Counted from the first letter of the stretch, positions 1 to 8,150 are shown. The stretch: DNA of 64,000 nucleotides from Acinetobacter nosocomialis (GCA_025736915.1 CP107049.1:3286001-3350000), one strand, 5' to 3'. Numbers and translations: made by a program. The notes: generated by a model not told the origin, from the letters alone.

Positions 1-31
1 TTTTATGGATGGCTTGCTAACCGTGTGAACT

Positions 32-112
32 TATAAAAAGACCAACTTGTTAGAGCTGTTTTAAGCATAGGCTACAAAACATTTAACAAGCTGGTCCATT
101 CTGCTTTTTATA
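32..112. repeat. Imperfect long inverted repeat at left edge
   Basis: Arms 40-52 (GACCAACTTGTTA) and 84-96 (TAACAAGCTGGTC) pair with one mismatch, and outer A/T-rich arms (TATAAAAAG, CTTTTTATA) extend the stem. It lies just past the stop of the minus-strand LysE-type gene, so it may act as its transcription terminator or be the end of an element cut by the window edge. No transposase is visible. Confidence 0.5.
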
Positions 113-126
113 GGAGTACAAACTTT

Positions 127-744
127 TTATTGAGTAATAAGTAAAATAGCGAGAAGAAAGAAAATACAACCACTGACTTTATTCAGTTTTGCAAAATTAT
201 TTCCGGCAAGCATTTTCTCTTTAAAAATAGAAGAAAAGTTGGCATAAACTAAATGAATTAAAAATCCAATGAAACAGAAGGTTAAAGATAAAACCAGAAA
301 CTGATTTAATATTTCTTTTTTAATATCAATAAACTGTGGAAAAAGGGCAATGAAAAAGACAATTGTTTTGGGATTAAGTAGTGAGGCAAACAATCCTTGA
401 TAGAAAAGTTTTGATTTCTTTATACCTTTCTCATCATGTTCAGTTTCGAGTAAATCTTGTGTTGGGGATTTTTTTATGAAATTTTTATAACCTAAATACA
501 TTAGGTAAAAGGCCCCAATAAACTTTAAGACCGTGAAGATCGTAGGATTACTGGTAATGATAAGCCCGACTCCACTTGCAGAAATCACAGCGATAATGAA
601 CATACCAATGATTAAACCGCTAATACCGAATAAAGCGGTACGGACACCATAGTTAATTGAATTTGTTACTGTAAATAAAACGCCTGGTCCTGGGCTTGAT
701 AATGTAAGAAAAGCAATGGTTATAAAAACTAAGAGACCATTCAC
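127..744 (-). CDS. LysE/RhtB family amino-acid exporter
   Basis: This 205-residue inner-membrane protein has the length and layout of the LysE/RhtB translocators: about six hydrophobic segments, the early Ser-Pro-Gly-Pro-Gly motif at residues 17-21, and a charged cytoplasmic loop near residues 85-110 with a Glu/Asp/Lys-rich stretch. The family exports amino acids such as lysine, homoserine or threonine using proton motive force; the substrate cannot be read from sequence. The start ATG follows an AGGAAG stretch at slightly long spacing. It stands alone, with AT-rich DNA on both sides. Confidence 0.85.
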   Translation of the reverse strand: MNGLLVFITIAFLTLSSPGPGVLFTVTNSINYGVRTALFGISGLIIGMFIIAVISASGVGLIITSNPTIFTVLKFIGAFYLMYLGYKNFIKKSPTQDLLETEHDEKGIKKSKLFYQGLFASLLNPKTIVFFIALFPQFIDIKKEILNQFLVLSLTFCFIGFLIHLVYANFSSIFKEKMLAGNNFAKLNKVSGCIFFLLAILLITQ

Positions 745-1090
745 GGAGTTACTTCCTGTTTATCATCAACATGTTAAGCTGCACACGTACTTTAAAGTAG
801 AATAGGTGAAGTGTATATAGACAAGTCTGTATATTTTATAAAAAAGTAAAATATTTTAATTATTCCTAAAAGTAAGTGTTTGAGCTTATAGCAAAGCTTA
901 AAAATCTATAGAAGACAAAATTTTATCTTGTAAAAAATAAGATATATTTAATTAATATATTGATGTTAAATCAATAAAATAACTTGTAAATAATTTTTTA
1001 AAATCAATGAATAAGATAAGAATGGAGGGTCTTAAATTAAGTAAAAAATCAATTAATCAAGATAGAGATTGCAATTCGTTAAGAAGCGTG

Positions 1091-1262
1091 TATAGTCGAC
1101 TTTAACTACAAAAATATTCATGTAACCCTAAATCTCTCTTTTCGCAGTTTTATTTATAATCCTCCGTATATTATTAGATATTTAAGTAGAGTGTATATTT
1201 TTTAGTTCAATTGGTTCACCCAATAACAAATGATAATGTTTTTAAAAAATTAGGATTAATTT
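1091..1262 (+). promoter_or_regulatory. Cold-shock gene promoter and structured 5' leader
   Basis: A -10-like TATAGT at 1091-1096 would give a leader of about 160 nt before the csp start. The leader resembles the one of the second csp gene (55099-55274): both share CTTTAACTA/CTTAACTA, an AAATC-CTCTTTT segment and the 12-mer ATAATCCTCCGT (here 1156-1167). The AATCCT in this box is the exact complement of the ribosome-binding AGGATT at 1252-1257, so the leader could sequester the start site until cold shock. The rest of the 745-1090 gap is AT-rich with nothing recognisable. Confidence 0.55.
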
Positions 1263-1478
1263 ATGTCTAATACTACTGGTACAGTAAAATGGTTTAATGA
1301 AACTAAAGGTTTTGGTTTTATTCAATCTGATGAAGGTAAAGATGTTTTTGCACATTTTTCTGAGATTCAAACACAAGGCTTTAAAGTTCTTTTAGAAGGT
1401 CAGCGTGTTCAGTTTACTGTGACACAGGGTAAAAAAGGCCCACAAGCTTCGAACATCACAATTGTGACGAATGCTTAA
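1263..1478 (+). CDS. Cold-shock protein, CspA family
   Basis: A 71-residue single cold-shock domain, the usual family size. RNP1 (KGFGFI, residues 15-20) and RNP2 (VFAHF, 28-32) are intact, as are the aromatic residues of the nucleic-acid face (Trp10, Phe11). CspA proteins bind single-stranded RNA or DNA and melt secondary structure in the cytoplasm. The start follows AGGATT with 5-7 nt spacing. A second, closely similar copy lies at 55275-55487 with a related leader, so the two are paralogues with shared regulation. Confidence 0.95.
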   Translation: MSNTTGTVKWFNETKGFGFIQSDEGKDVFAHFSEIQTQGFKVLLEGQRVQFTVTQGKKGPQASNITIVTNA

Positions 1479-1560
1479 ATAACGTAATTTGATGATTTTA
1501 TTTGGTTTATTTTTTGGCGATTTGCTCAATTAAATAACATGAAATCATCTACGTAGTTAA

Positions 1561-1590
1561 AAAACCCACTTCTTCCTTTGTGGGTTTTTT
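1561..1590 (+). terminator. Rho-independent terminator of csp gene 1
   Basis: Stem AAAACCCAC / GTGGGTTTT with a ten-base loop, followed by a T run, 80 bases past the stop codon. Confidence 0.9.
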
Positions 1591-1681
1591 ATATAAAATA
1601 TTAAATAAGTTGATTATTTGTTTTATATAATATAAAAATTAAATTTATGTTTTATAAGTTAACATTATAACTGGTATAAAA

Positions 1682-1915
1682 ATGGATATTTGTATTGGCG
1701 GTATTTTAAACGGTAAAGTAAGAAAAAATAATGAAAATTGTTTCTGTGTTGGAAACCCTCATTCAGATGATGTCACTGAGTACCATAAGCAATACTTTCA
1801 TTTAAATGGAAAGCTTTTGTCATTTTGGGTGTGCAGTGAAATCAATTTTCAAGAAGCATCACGAATAGCCGAGAGTTTCTTAAAAAAAGAGCAAAGATCG
1901 TTAAGTGAATGTTAA
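1682..1915 (+). CDS. Hypothetical small protein (77 residues)
   Basis: I do not recognise this protein. It has four cysteines (residues 4, 20, 22, 51 approximately) and an amphipathic C-terminus ending in a Lys/Glu-rich helix. There is no signal peptide or membrane segment. No clear Shine-Dalgarno sequence precedes the ATG, and the flanks are AT-rich, so it may be a recently acquired or poorly expressed gene. It sits between the cold-shock gene and the proC-like gene without operon linkage to either. Confidence 0.5.
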   Translation: MDICIGGILNGKVRKNNENCFCVGNPHSDDVTEYHKQYFHLNGKLLSFWVCSEINFQEASRIAESFLKKEQRSLSEC

Positions 1916-2186
1916 ATAAAAACACTTTAAGCTTGGCAACTATAATGCTTAAATCAGATAAGCTAAAAATAATTTTTAATTACATATTTTTAACAATTTA
2001 GATTAATTTGTTATTCATAACGTCATAAGTAATAGGGTAATCTTAGCTCAAAATATGATTTTGTTGTAAAATTAAACTTAACATTCATAAAAATTTATTA
2101 AATTTTTATTGTATTAACGGTCCATGACTTAAGTCATAAATAATATTTCTTTTTGTAGTATATCTAAAGGAAGGAAATAATTCTAA

Positions 2187-3011
2187 ATGTTGAATATAGT
2201 ACAACCTAATATTTGCTTTATTGGCAGCAGTAATTTGTCTTTAGCTTTAATTGGAGGTTTGGTTTTAAAAGGATTCCAAAAAGAAAAAATTAATCTTATA
2301 GAGGAAGTAAAGTTTGATAATGAAATTATTCTAAAGCAAAAACAGCATGAGGTAAAAAAGGCTGATATCGTTGTTCTATTACTAGACCCAAAAAACCTAA
2401 AAGCTATACTGGCGCCATTAAAAAAATGGCTAGCTGATAAAACAATAGTATCGATGATGGCTGGGGTTAATATTAAACAACTAGTAAGTATTACGGGTTC
2501 AAAAAAGATTATAAGAGTCATTTCTAACCCACCAGTATTAACTTATACGGGTACCCATGTGCTGATTGGTTCAGAATATCTAGAGCCTTTAGATAAAGAA
2601 GTAGTTGAGACAATTTACTCAGCAACAGGGAAGACCTATTGGGCAAACTCAGAATCGGAAAGTGATGCCATTATTGCTTTATCAGGTTCAGGCCCAGCGT
2701 ACTTCTTTTATATTCTCGACAGTATGGTCAAAACAGGTGTTTCAATGGGGCTAGATAAGCAGTTCGCTTTAGATCTCGCACTACAAGCAGCCTCAGGTGC
2801 CGTAGACATGGTCCGTAAAAGTAACGTTCAGCCAAGTGAACTATGCGGGAAGGTGACACTGGCTAATGGAATTACCGAATCTGCTTTACGAATGTTTGAA
2901 CTAGGAAACCTTTCCGATGATATCCGGCTGGCTTTGAGAGCAGCTTATCATCGTAGTAAAGAAATAAGTCTCGAGATTAATGCTGAGATTGCTAGGCATA
3001 GCTTTAACTGA
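2187..3011 (+). CDS. Divergent pyrroline-5-carboxylate reductase-like protein
   Basis: The 274-residue length, N-terminal Rossmann fold and SGSGPAYF motif (166-173) identify the ProC family, which reduces pyrroline-5-carboxylate to proline with NAD(P)H. Two hallmark segments are altered. The dinucleotide-binding loop reads GSSNLS (13-18) where ProC normally has a GxGNM-type loop, and the usual Pro-Gly-Gly-Thr-Thr near the substrate site reads Ala-Asn-Gly-Ile-Thr (residues 226-230). It is therefore probably an accessory paralogue with changed cofactor or substrate preference, not the housekeeping proC. A strong AAGGAAGGA precedes the ATG. It is followed by its own terminator. Confidence 0.75.
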   Translation: MLNIVQPNICFIGSSNLSLALIGGLVLKGFQKEKINLIEEVKFDNEIILKQKQHEVKKADIVVLLLDPKNLKAILAPLKKWLADKTIVSMMAGVNIKQLVSITGSKKIIRVISNPPVLTYTGTHVLIGSEYLEPLDKEVVETIYSATGKTYWANSESESDAIIALSGSGPAYFFYILDSMVKTGVSMGLDKQFALDLALQAASGAVDMVRKSNVQPSELCGKVTLANGITESALRMFELGNLSDDIRLALRAAYHRSKEISLEINAEIARHSFN

Positions 3012-3016
3012 TAACC

Positions 3017-3065
3017 AAGTACCTTTCAATTTGGAGATAACTTATATTTTGAAAGGTACTTTTTA
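3017..3065 (+). terminator. Terminator after proC-like gene
   Basis: A perfect 13-bp stem (AAGTACCTTTCAA / TTGAAAGGTACTT), 19-nt loop and T run begin six bases past the stop. Confidence 0.9.
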
Positions 3066-3161
3066 TACTTAATAAGTCATTTAATGCCCTAAGAATGAAG
3101 CATATAATTACTTATACTGGTTCATAATCAAAGCTGTTTTTATATGAGTATCTAGTTTAAA

Positions 3162-3281
3162 TTATGGAATTTGCAAGAAATATTCCCAAATAATGTAGCC
3201 CAAACCAAACCCTAGCATTGAATAGAGTGTGATAATAAATAATACAAAACTAGCTTTATTTTTCTTTCTTAAAAAATTCAT
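3162..3281 (-). CDS. Small single-pass membrane protein (39 residues)
   Basis: A short reading frame with a clear GAGGT ribosome-binding site seven bases before the ATG. The peptide has a basic N-terminus (Arg5, Lys6, Lys7, Lys9) followed by one hydrophobic segment of about 25 residues with several glycines and a short Glu-containing end. That is the layout of a bitopic inner-membrane microprotein with the N-terminus inside. No homologue is recognised. It is convergent with the proC-like gene. Confidence 0.55.
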   Translation of the reverse strand: MNFLRKKNKASFVLFIITLYSMLGFGLGYIIWEYFLQIP

Positions 3282-3766
3282 GTTAGCTACCTCGTGTCTA
3301 GATGTTTACTATCATGAAGAAATACAATGTGTAATCATAGATACAGAATTTTTTCAAAAAAATATAACAGATGAAGAAGTGTTATAAATTACTCTTTAAT
3401 TAAGTTTTTCTTTAAATTTGTAAATCGAAAGACGTTAGGGATCTTAAGTCTAATTTTCAGTAGAAAAAATATAAAAATGGGTTTCCTATTGATTTATAAA
3501 AATATTATATTGAACTAGCTGTTGAAAAACAATCATTTACAATTGAAAGGAAACATTTCTAATTGGTTAGAATTATTAAATAAAATTGCGGATCAGTTAA
3601 CGGAATTTTAATTTTTTTGTGGTTCATTTTGGTGCCATTTTACATAATACAGATAGTTTTTACATTGAAATCAAATTTGTTTTCACTCCATTACAATTAA
3701 TTCTTCATAATCAAACTATGAATTTTTTTATTTTCAATTGTTTATAAGAATATTGAGGAGGAAGAA
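3282..3766. other. Gene-free AT-rich stretch before first paralogue
   Basis: No gene is seen. From 3582 onward the sequence is recognisably similar to 59245-59433 (shared segments around TTGCGGAT, TTTACATAA, TTCACTCC and CATAATCA), so it is the duplicated promoter region of the paralogue that follows. Confidence 0.6.
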
Positions 3767-4225
3767 ATGCCAAAGTATTTAGCTATAGCAGATAAAGTAT
3801 ACAAGGAAATTAAAAAAGACAATTTATTTACAGAAGACACCATTCAAAATTTAAACTGTTTAATTAGCTTAATTCGTAAAGCAATTAAAGGTACTGAGTT
3901 CAAACTGAAGTACAATTTTATAAATTTTGAAGAATGCTTAAATCAATTTAATAAAGAAAAGTCAGTTCATATTGATTTAAGTCTGATGCCAAAGTTTCAA
4001 AATGAAGGTGAGTTTATTTTATGGCTTGCTGGTTTCATTGAGCGAATGACAATTGGAGGTAAAGAAAAGTTGCCTCCAATTTCAAACTATATTCCGAAAG
4101 GCTTTAGAATTGATAAAGCCGAGATTCCTGTTGCTGCTGAACCAGCTAAAGAAGAAAATGCAGAGATGATCATTAATTACTTTAAATCTGAGGACTATAT
4201 TAAGAACAATAAAATATCCTCATAA
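3767..4225 (+). CDS. Orphan paralogous family, member A (152 residues)
   Basis: Function unknown. This is one of four related proteins in the window (others at 4509, 36399, 59434). Shared features in order: an N-terminal YLAIAxxVY helix; an Asn-Leu-Asn segment followed by Ile-Arg-Lys (residues ~28-42); KLKYNxIxFEE (~47-58); a beta-like DLSLMPKF (~72-79); the strongly conserved FILWLAGFIE (~85-94); then a Gly-Gly, Pro-Pro-Ile linker and a tail with a MIINYFKS helix. It is acidic/basic mixed and cytosolic by appearance, with no signal peptide. GAGGAGG gives a very strong ribosome-binding site. Member D (59434) is the closest relative. Confidence 0.8.
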   Translation: MPKYLAIADKVYKEIKKDNLFTEDTIQNLNCLISLIRKAIKGTEFKLKYNFINFEECLNQFNKEKSVHIDLSLMPKFQNEGEFILWLAGFIERMTIGGKEKLPPISNYIPKGFRIDKAEIPVAAEPAKEENAEMIINYFKSEDYIKNNKISS

Positions 4226-4228
4226 AAT

Positions 4229-4303
4229 ATAGAAGTATTCATCCACCATACTTCTATATCTCGCTGATAAAATTCAGCTACCGCCTTCTGGGGCGGTTTT
4301 TTT
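4229..4303 (+). terminator. Double-hairpin 3' end: 10-bp dyad plus terminator
   Basis: First hairpin: ATAGAAGTAT (4229-4238) with its exact complement at 4248-4257 around a nine-base loop. Second hairpin: ACCGCC / GGCGGT (4280-4297) with TTCTGG loop and seven T. The same pair recurs after member D, and the second hairpin recurs again at 61231. Confidence 0.9.
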
Positions 4304-4508
4304 GCTTTAGAAATCTTGATTATATAGATTAAAAATGTCAGAAAATATGGAAATGTTCTATAAAGAAATAATAATGATTTAAAAAATAGTAAGTTAAAGA
4401 TTATATTGTTATTTTTATTAAAATATTTTTCACATAAAAATACGCTTAAATTACGTATAGAAACATTTACTCGTACATAATTTTCAAAAAAAATAGGAAG
4501 ATGACGAG

Positions 4509-4853
4509 ATGAATGAGAATGCTGAACTCATTAAATATTTAGATATTGCTGAAAATGTTTACGCAAATATTTATGAAAAGTACCAGATTACGGATAACCC
4601 TGTGACAAATCTCAATAGGGTTATGGCGGAAATTAGAAAAGAAGCTGAGCAAATCAATTTAAAGTTAAAATATAGCAAAATTGATTTCGAAGAATGTTTA
4701 AGTAAGCCTCTTTCTGAAAGAGAGATAAAAGTTGACTTAAGTCTACTGCCACGCTTTGAGTATCGAGATGAATTTATTTTATGGCTAGCTAATTTTATTG
4801 GAAATATTAGCGTGCAGAAGAAATTTATAAAACAAAACTATCAGTTTAATTAG
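4509..4853 (+). CDS. Orphan paralogous family, member B, short form (114 residues)
   Basis: Related to the preceding gene through the YLDIAENVY start, Asn-Leu-Asn...Ile-Arg-Lys, LKLKYSKIDFEECL, KPLSE, KVDLSLLPRF and FILWLANFIG segments. It ends soon after that core and lacks the Pro-Pro-Ile linker and C-terminal NYFKS tail found in the other three. The stop is clean, so this is either a natural short form or an old truncation. The ATG follows AGGAAGATGACGAG. It has its own AT-rich upstream region unlike that of members A and D. Function unknown. Confidence 0.75.
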   Translation: MNENAELIKYLDIAENVYANIYEKYQITDNPVTNLNRVMAEIRKEAEQINLKLKYSKIDFEECLSKPLSEREIKVDLSLLPRFEYRDEFILWLANFIGNISVQKKFIKQNYQFN

Positions 4854-4949
4854 CACTATAAATTTTTAGTTCCCTAAAGCCTTAAATAAGTTTCTATAGA
4901 TTAGCGATATAAAAAGAACAAAAAAGTGCACCTTTTAGAGGTAACTTTC

Positions 4950-6056
4950 ATGAAGAATATTACGGAAAAATCGCTTTTTGATGTCTTTACACAGCATCAA
5001 GCCTATCTTTATCGAGCATCCTCAAGATCGGTAAATGAGCTTTTTAGATTTTTTAACGATGAAACACTCGTTATGCTTGATCTTTTGGCTGATTTAATAA
5101 AAGAGCTTAACCAGACTGAAAGGGCAGCTCTTGCGGGTGGCGAATACACAACTCGTCACCTTAAAAATATCCAACTTGTTATTTCTGATTGGTTTAATTC
5201 AGTGAGCGATGTTCTACCAGAAATGTTTGCTCATTCGGCAACTAGTTTGGCTGTTTATGAATCAAATTATATGGCTAAGCTATTTGGTAAAGTCATTAAA
5301 GATTTAGAGGGAGAGTACCTCTATAAATTAATAAAACGAGTTCCACTAGCTGGGGGTGCCTTAGTTGATGAGTCTTTGGCTCAAATTAGTGAGAATGCCC
5401 GTCAAAGAATTGAATATGTTATTCGAGATGGAATGAATACAGGCATGACACCTCAGCAAATTATTAGACGTATTACTGGTACGAAACGTCTTAAATATGA
5501 GGATGGATTGCTCAACAGTACCAAAATTGATATTGAACGTATTGTCAGAACCCTACGGAGCCATATTTCAAATCAGGTTTATTTATATAACTTTAAAAAA
5601 TTTAATTTTGAATATGTCGGATTTGTGAGTGTGTTAGACGGAAGGACATCTAAAATTTGTGCCGCAATTGATGGTTCAATTTGGAAATTGAATGACCCAG
5701 CGAAAAGGGTTCCACCTTTGCATCCCAATTGCCGGAGTATTCTGGTACCAGTAAGTAAGGATGGCAGGCTTATTGGGAACCGATCTTTTATTATGGATGA
5801 AAGGAGAGTGCGAGACATTCCTAAAGATGAACGGGCTCAATTAATGGGCCAAATAGATGCAAATATTTCCTTCAAAGAGTTTTTCAAACTGACCGATAAT
5901 TTTTTCCAAAAAGAATGGTTAGGTCCTAAACGCTATAAATTATATAAAGAAGGACAATTTGATTTTGATAAATTCTTTGATCCAAAGGGGCGGCTTTACA
6001 CTCTGGATGAGTTGAGGGAACTTGATGAGCGAACGTTTAAAGTACTTGGACTGTAG
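4950..6056 (+). CDS. Phage head morphogenesis protein, MuF/SPP1 gp7 type
   Basis: A 368-residue minor capsid/portal-associated protein. The C-terminal half has the family signature: VLDGRTSKIC (about 228-237), then Ala-Ile-Asp-Gly, then PPLHPNCRSI (about 254-263), with the paired cysteines and His typical of the Mu gpF domain. The N-terminal half is helical and the C-terminal EWLGPxRYxLY segment resembles podophage minor head proteins. In phages this protein sits next to the portal and helps head assembly. Here no portal, terminase or capsid gene adjoins it, so it is a solitary but complete survivor of a prophage. ATG 4950 has GAGG upstream; the longer GTG start does not. Confidence 0.85.
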   Translation: MKNITEKSLFDVFTQHQAYLYRASSRSVNELFRFFNDETLVMLDLLADLIKELNQTERAALAGGEYTTRHLKNIQLVISDWFNSVSDVLPEMFAHSATSLAVYESNYMAKLFGKVIKDLEGEYLYKLIKRVPLAGGALVDESLAQISENARQRIEYVIRDGMNTGMTPQQIIRRITGTKRLKYEDGLLNSTKIDIERIVRTLRSHISNQVYLYNFKKFNFEYVGFVSVLDGRTSKICAAIDGSIWKLNDPAKRVPPLHPNCRSILVPVSKDGRLIGNRSFIMDERRVRDIPKDERAQLMGQIDANISFKEFFKLTDNFFQKEWLGPKRYKLYKEGQFDFDKFFDPKGRLYTLDELRELDERTFKVLGL

Positions 6057-6141
6057 CTTGGTAGAGACCAAAATTAACCTTTTGCAACTTAATTTTTAAA
6101 GGAGAGCTTGTTACCCTTGCGCGTGAAATTAAGGTGAGACT

Positions 6142-6465
6142 ATGAAATTTATATTCCTCTTTATGAGCGCTATTACTCTTCCATGCTATGCAGCATCTGA
6201 AACTATGCAAATGCATTATTGTCATCTTGTGGAAAATGCGGCAAAAGGAGTTATGGATGCAAGACAACATGATGTGCCAGTGACTGAACTACAAGAGATT
6301 GCTAGCCATCTTGAAGAAGCAGAGGCAAAGCAACTTTATCAACAGCTCATTGATACAGCATATTCTTCAAAGTTGTTTGAAGATCCTTTAACTAAGACAA
6401 AAGCTGTTGAAGACTTTCAAACTACATGGCATGAAAAATGTTTAACGAAAAGTTCTATAGGCTGA
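6142..6465 (+). CDS. Small exported protein (107 residues)
   Basis: Residues 1-18 form a signal peptide ending in Ala-Ser (hydrophobic core with Leu/Phe/Ile, then CYAAS). The mature part is helical and acidic, with two cysteines (Cys in the YCHLVENA segment and Cys near the C-terminus) that could form a periplasmic disulfide. It follows the MuF-type gene by 85 bases in the same direction with an AAGGTGAG site, and may be co-transcribed. No function recognised. Confidence 0.7.
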   Translation: MKFIFLFMSAITLPCYAASETMQMHYCHLVENAAKGVMDARQHDVPVTELQEIASHLEEAEAKQLYQQLIDTAYSSKLFEDPLTKTKAVEDFQTTWHEKCLTKSSIG

Positions 6466-6482
6466 GCTATACATGTAAATCG

Positions 6483-6509
6483 AACCTACTCATGGAGTAG
6501 GTTTTTTTG
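6483..6509 (+). terminator. Rho-independent terminator
   Basis: AACCTACTC / GAGTAGGTT stem with three-base loop and seven T, directly after the small exported protein gene. The remaining 300 bases to 6805 hold no gene or motif I can name. Confidence 0.9.
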
Positions 6510-6805
6510 TTTAGTTAATACAATAAAAAGAAAAGTACTGCAGGTGAAAACATAGATGGGGCTAGCTGTTATAAAAAATAAATTCCAAGCTTAGCATTGC
6601 AAAACGGATTTAACGTTTATGACATCATGATGAAAAGATTCTACATAAAAAATATCTATAACAAATTAAAGACTAACCCTGTCATTTAACAATTAAAGGT
6701 ATGCATTATAGAGAAGCTTTGTAGCTTATTTTTACTCTTAATTTAAGCTTAAGGCTTGGGCTTTTAGATATCGGCTAATCGTTAAGTATGTTTGGAGAAC
6801 ATACA

Positions 6806-7570
6806 ATGATGAATCATGAAAGTTTATCTAAAAGTCTAAGTAAAGCTCCAGAAGTTACATTACTGTTCTGGATCATTAAAATTGCAGCTACAACCTTAGG
6901 GGAGACTGCAGGTGATGCGCTATCTATGTCCCTTAATTTAGGATATGTAATTAGTACAGCAATTTTCGCAGTGATATTTGCAGTTTTTGTTGGTCTGCAA
7001 ATTAAAGCCAAGCAATATAATTCATTTTTCTATTGGGCGACCATTATTGCTACGACTACGTTAGGAACTACAATTGCCGATTTTGTGGATCGGACTTTAT
7101 GCGTGGGCTATGCAGGGGGGAGTTTAATATTACTTATTTTATTAGGCCTGTCTCTGTTTGTCTGGTATTTAAGCTGCGGCACAATTTCGGTAAAAAGTAT
7201 TCAATCTGCTAAAAGTGAAGTTTTCTATTGGTTAACTATTATGTTCTCTCAAACATTAGGGACAGCATTAGGTGACTGGACGGCTGATACTCAAGGGTTA
7301 GGGTATACGAGCGCTGCTTTAATTTTTGGTACTTTATTGCTGGTATTAGCGATCTGCTATTTTTATACCAAAATCTCAAGAACCTTATTATTCTGGTTGG
7401 CCTTTGTTCTTACTCGACCACTCGGGGCAGTTTTAGGTGATTTCCTCGATAAACCTATTGCACATGGTGGATTAGATCTAAGCAGATTTAGTGCATCTTT
7501 CGTATTGTTGGTTTTTATTGTAGTTTGTTTAATGGTCTTTAAACCTAAAGCAGCAGAGACAGTGCATTAA
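6806..7570 (+). CDS. Membrane protein with four internal repeats (COG4705-like)
   Basis: About 254 residues, nearly all membrane. Four repeats each carry a Thr-Leu-Gly-x-x-x-(Gly/Ala)-Asp motif at the start of a helix pair followed by Gly-Tyr and a second hydrophobic helix: TTLGETAGDAL, TTLGTTIADFV, QTLGTALGDWT and RPLGAVLGDFL. This gives about eight transmembrane segments with conserved Asp in each repeat, as in the COG4705 membrane proteins, some of which are linked to metal-ion handling; that role is not demonstrated here. ATG 6806 has GGAG eight bases upstream; ATG 6788 has none. Confidence 0.75.
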   Translation: MMNHESLSKSLSKAPEVTLLFWIIKIAATTLGETAGDALSMSLNLGYVISTAIFAVIFAVFVGLQIKAKQYNSFFYWATIIATTTLGTTIADFVDRTLCVGYAGGSLILLILLGLSLFVWYLSCGTISVKSIQSAKSEVFYWLTIMFSQTLGTALGDWTADTQGLGYTSAALIFGTLLLVLAICYFYTKISRTLLFWLAFVLTRPLGAVLGDFLDKPIAHGGLDLSRFSASFVLLVFIVVCLMVFKPKAAETVH

Positions 7571-7581
7571 CTTAACTTTTA

Positions 7582-7621
7582 AAAAAAAGCCACATTATTC
7601 GGTTGGGTGATGTGGTTTTTT
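7582..7621 (+). terminator. Terminator after the four-repeat membrane gene
   Basis: AAAAAGCCACAT / ATGTGGTTTTTT stem with 14-base loop and T run. Confidence 0.85.
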
Positions 7622-7676
7622 AATGTGAGTGCAAAAGATTCAATTAAGTATCATTTATATTTTTTAGAGCGTAAAA

Positions 7677-7703
7677 AAGCCCTTGCTCGAAAGCTAAGGG
7701 CTT
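7677..7703. repeat. Hairpin AAGCCCTT/AAGGGCTT
   Basis: An eight-base stem flanking a smaller GCT-AGC hairpin, 55 bases past the previous terminator. A-run on the left only, so it could terminate minus-strand transcripts. Confidence 0.6.
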
Positions 7704-8110
7704 AGTCATTCATTGATCTAGCAATGAACTATATAAGGCTCATCTCATACTGAGGCCAGTATATATGAAATTGAGTCAATAAAGAAGGTAGGTGTGACAT
7801 AACAGAAATATAGAGCGTTTGGATAAGGTTCTAATTTGGTCTTGTGGAGATAAAAGCAATTGTTAAATCGAGAAGACTAAATGCTTATAAAAACTCACGG
7901 TTGGCATAAAGACGGAATTTGATTTAAAGATTTAAATAATTGTGGTTACGCTAGCAGGGGTAATTCATTCTGATCTTCAATTTTCACCACTCGAAAGAAT
8001 GGTAATTTTGTAATTAAATATTTCAAAAAAGATCATTAAATTATTTATTTATGAGTGATAACAAGATTATTAGTTCTAATTAATTTATTGGAAAATTCAT
8101 CAAATGAGCA

Positions 8111-8150
8111 GACTAATACGGACTAATACAGATTAAAACAGACAAATCTA
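8111..8150 (+). repeat. Tandem 10-bp iteron-like repeats
   Basis: Four consecutive 10-mers: GACTAATACG, GACTAATACA, GATTAAAACA, GACAAATCTA. The first two differ by one base and the others drift. One-helical-turn spacing suggests a protein-binding array, such as integrase arm sites or a repressor operator. Confidence 0.55.

Larger units (their letters stand above)
3582..4303 (+). repeat. Duplicated paralogue block, copy A
   Basis: The block comprises promoter region, 152-codon gene and a double-hairpin 3' end, and matches 59245-59976 in order along its whole length. The coding part is most conserved. In the non-coding parts the hairpin sequence differs by one base in the loop, and the terminator core is identical. 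This is a diverged duplication, not a recent one, because upstream similarity is patchy. Confidence 0.75.
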
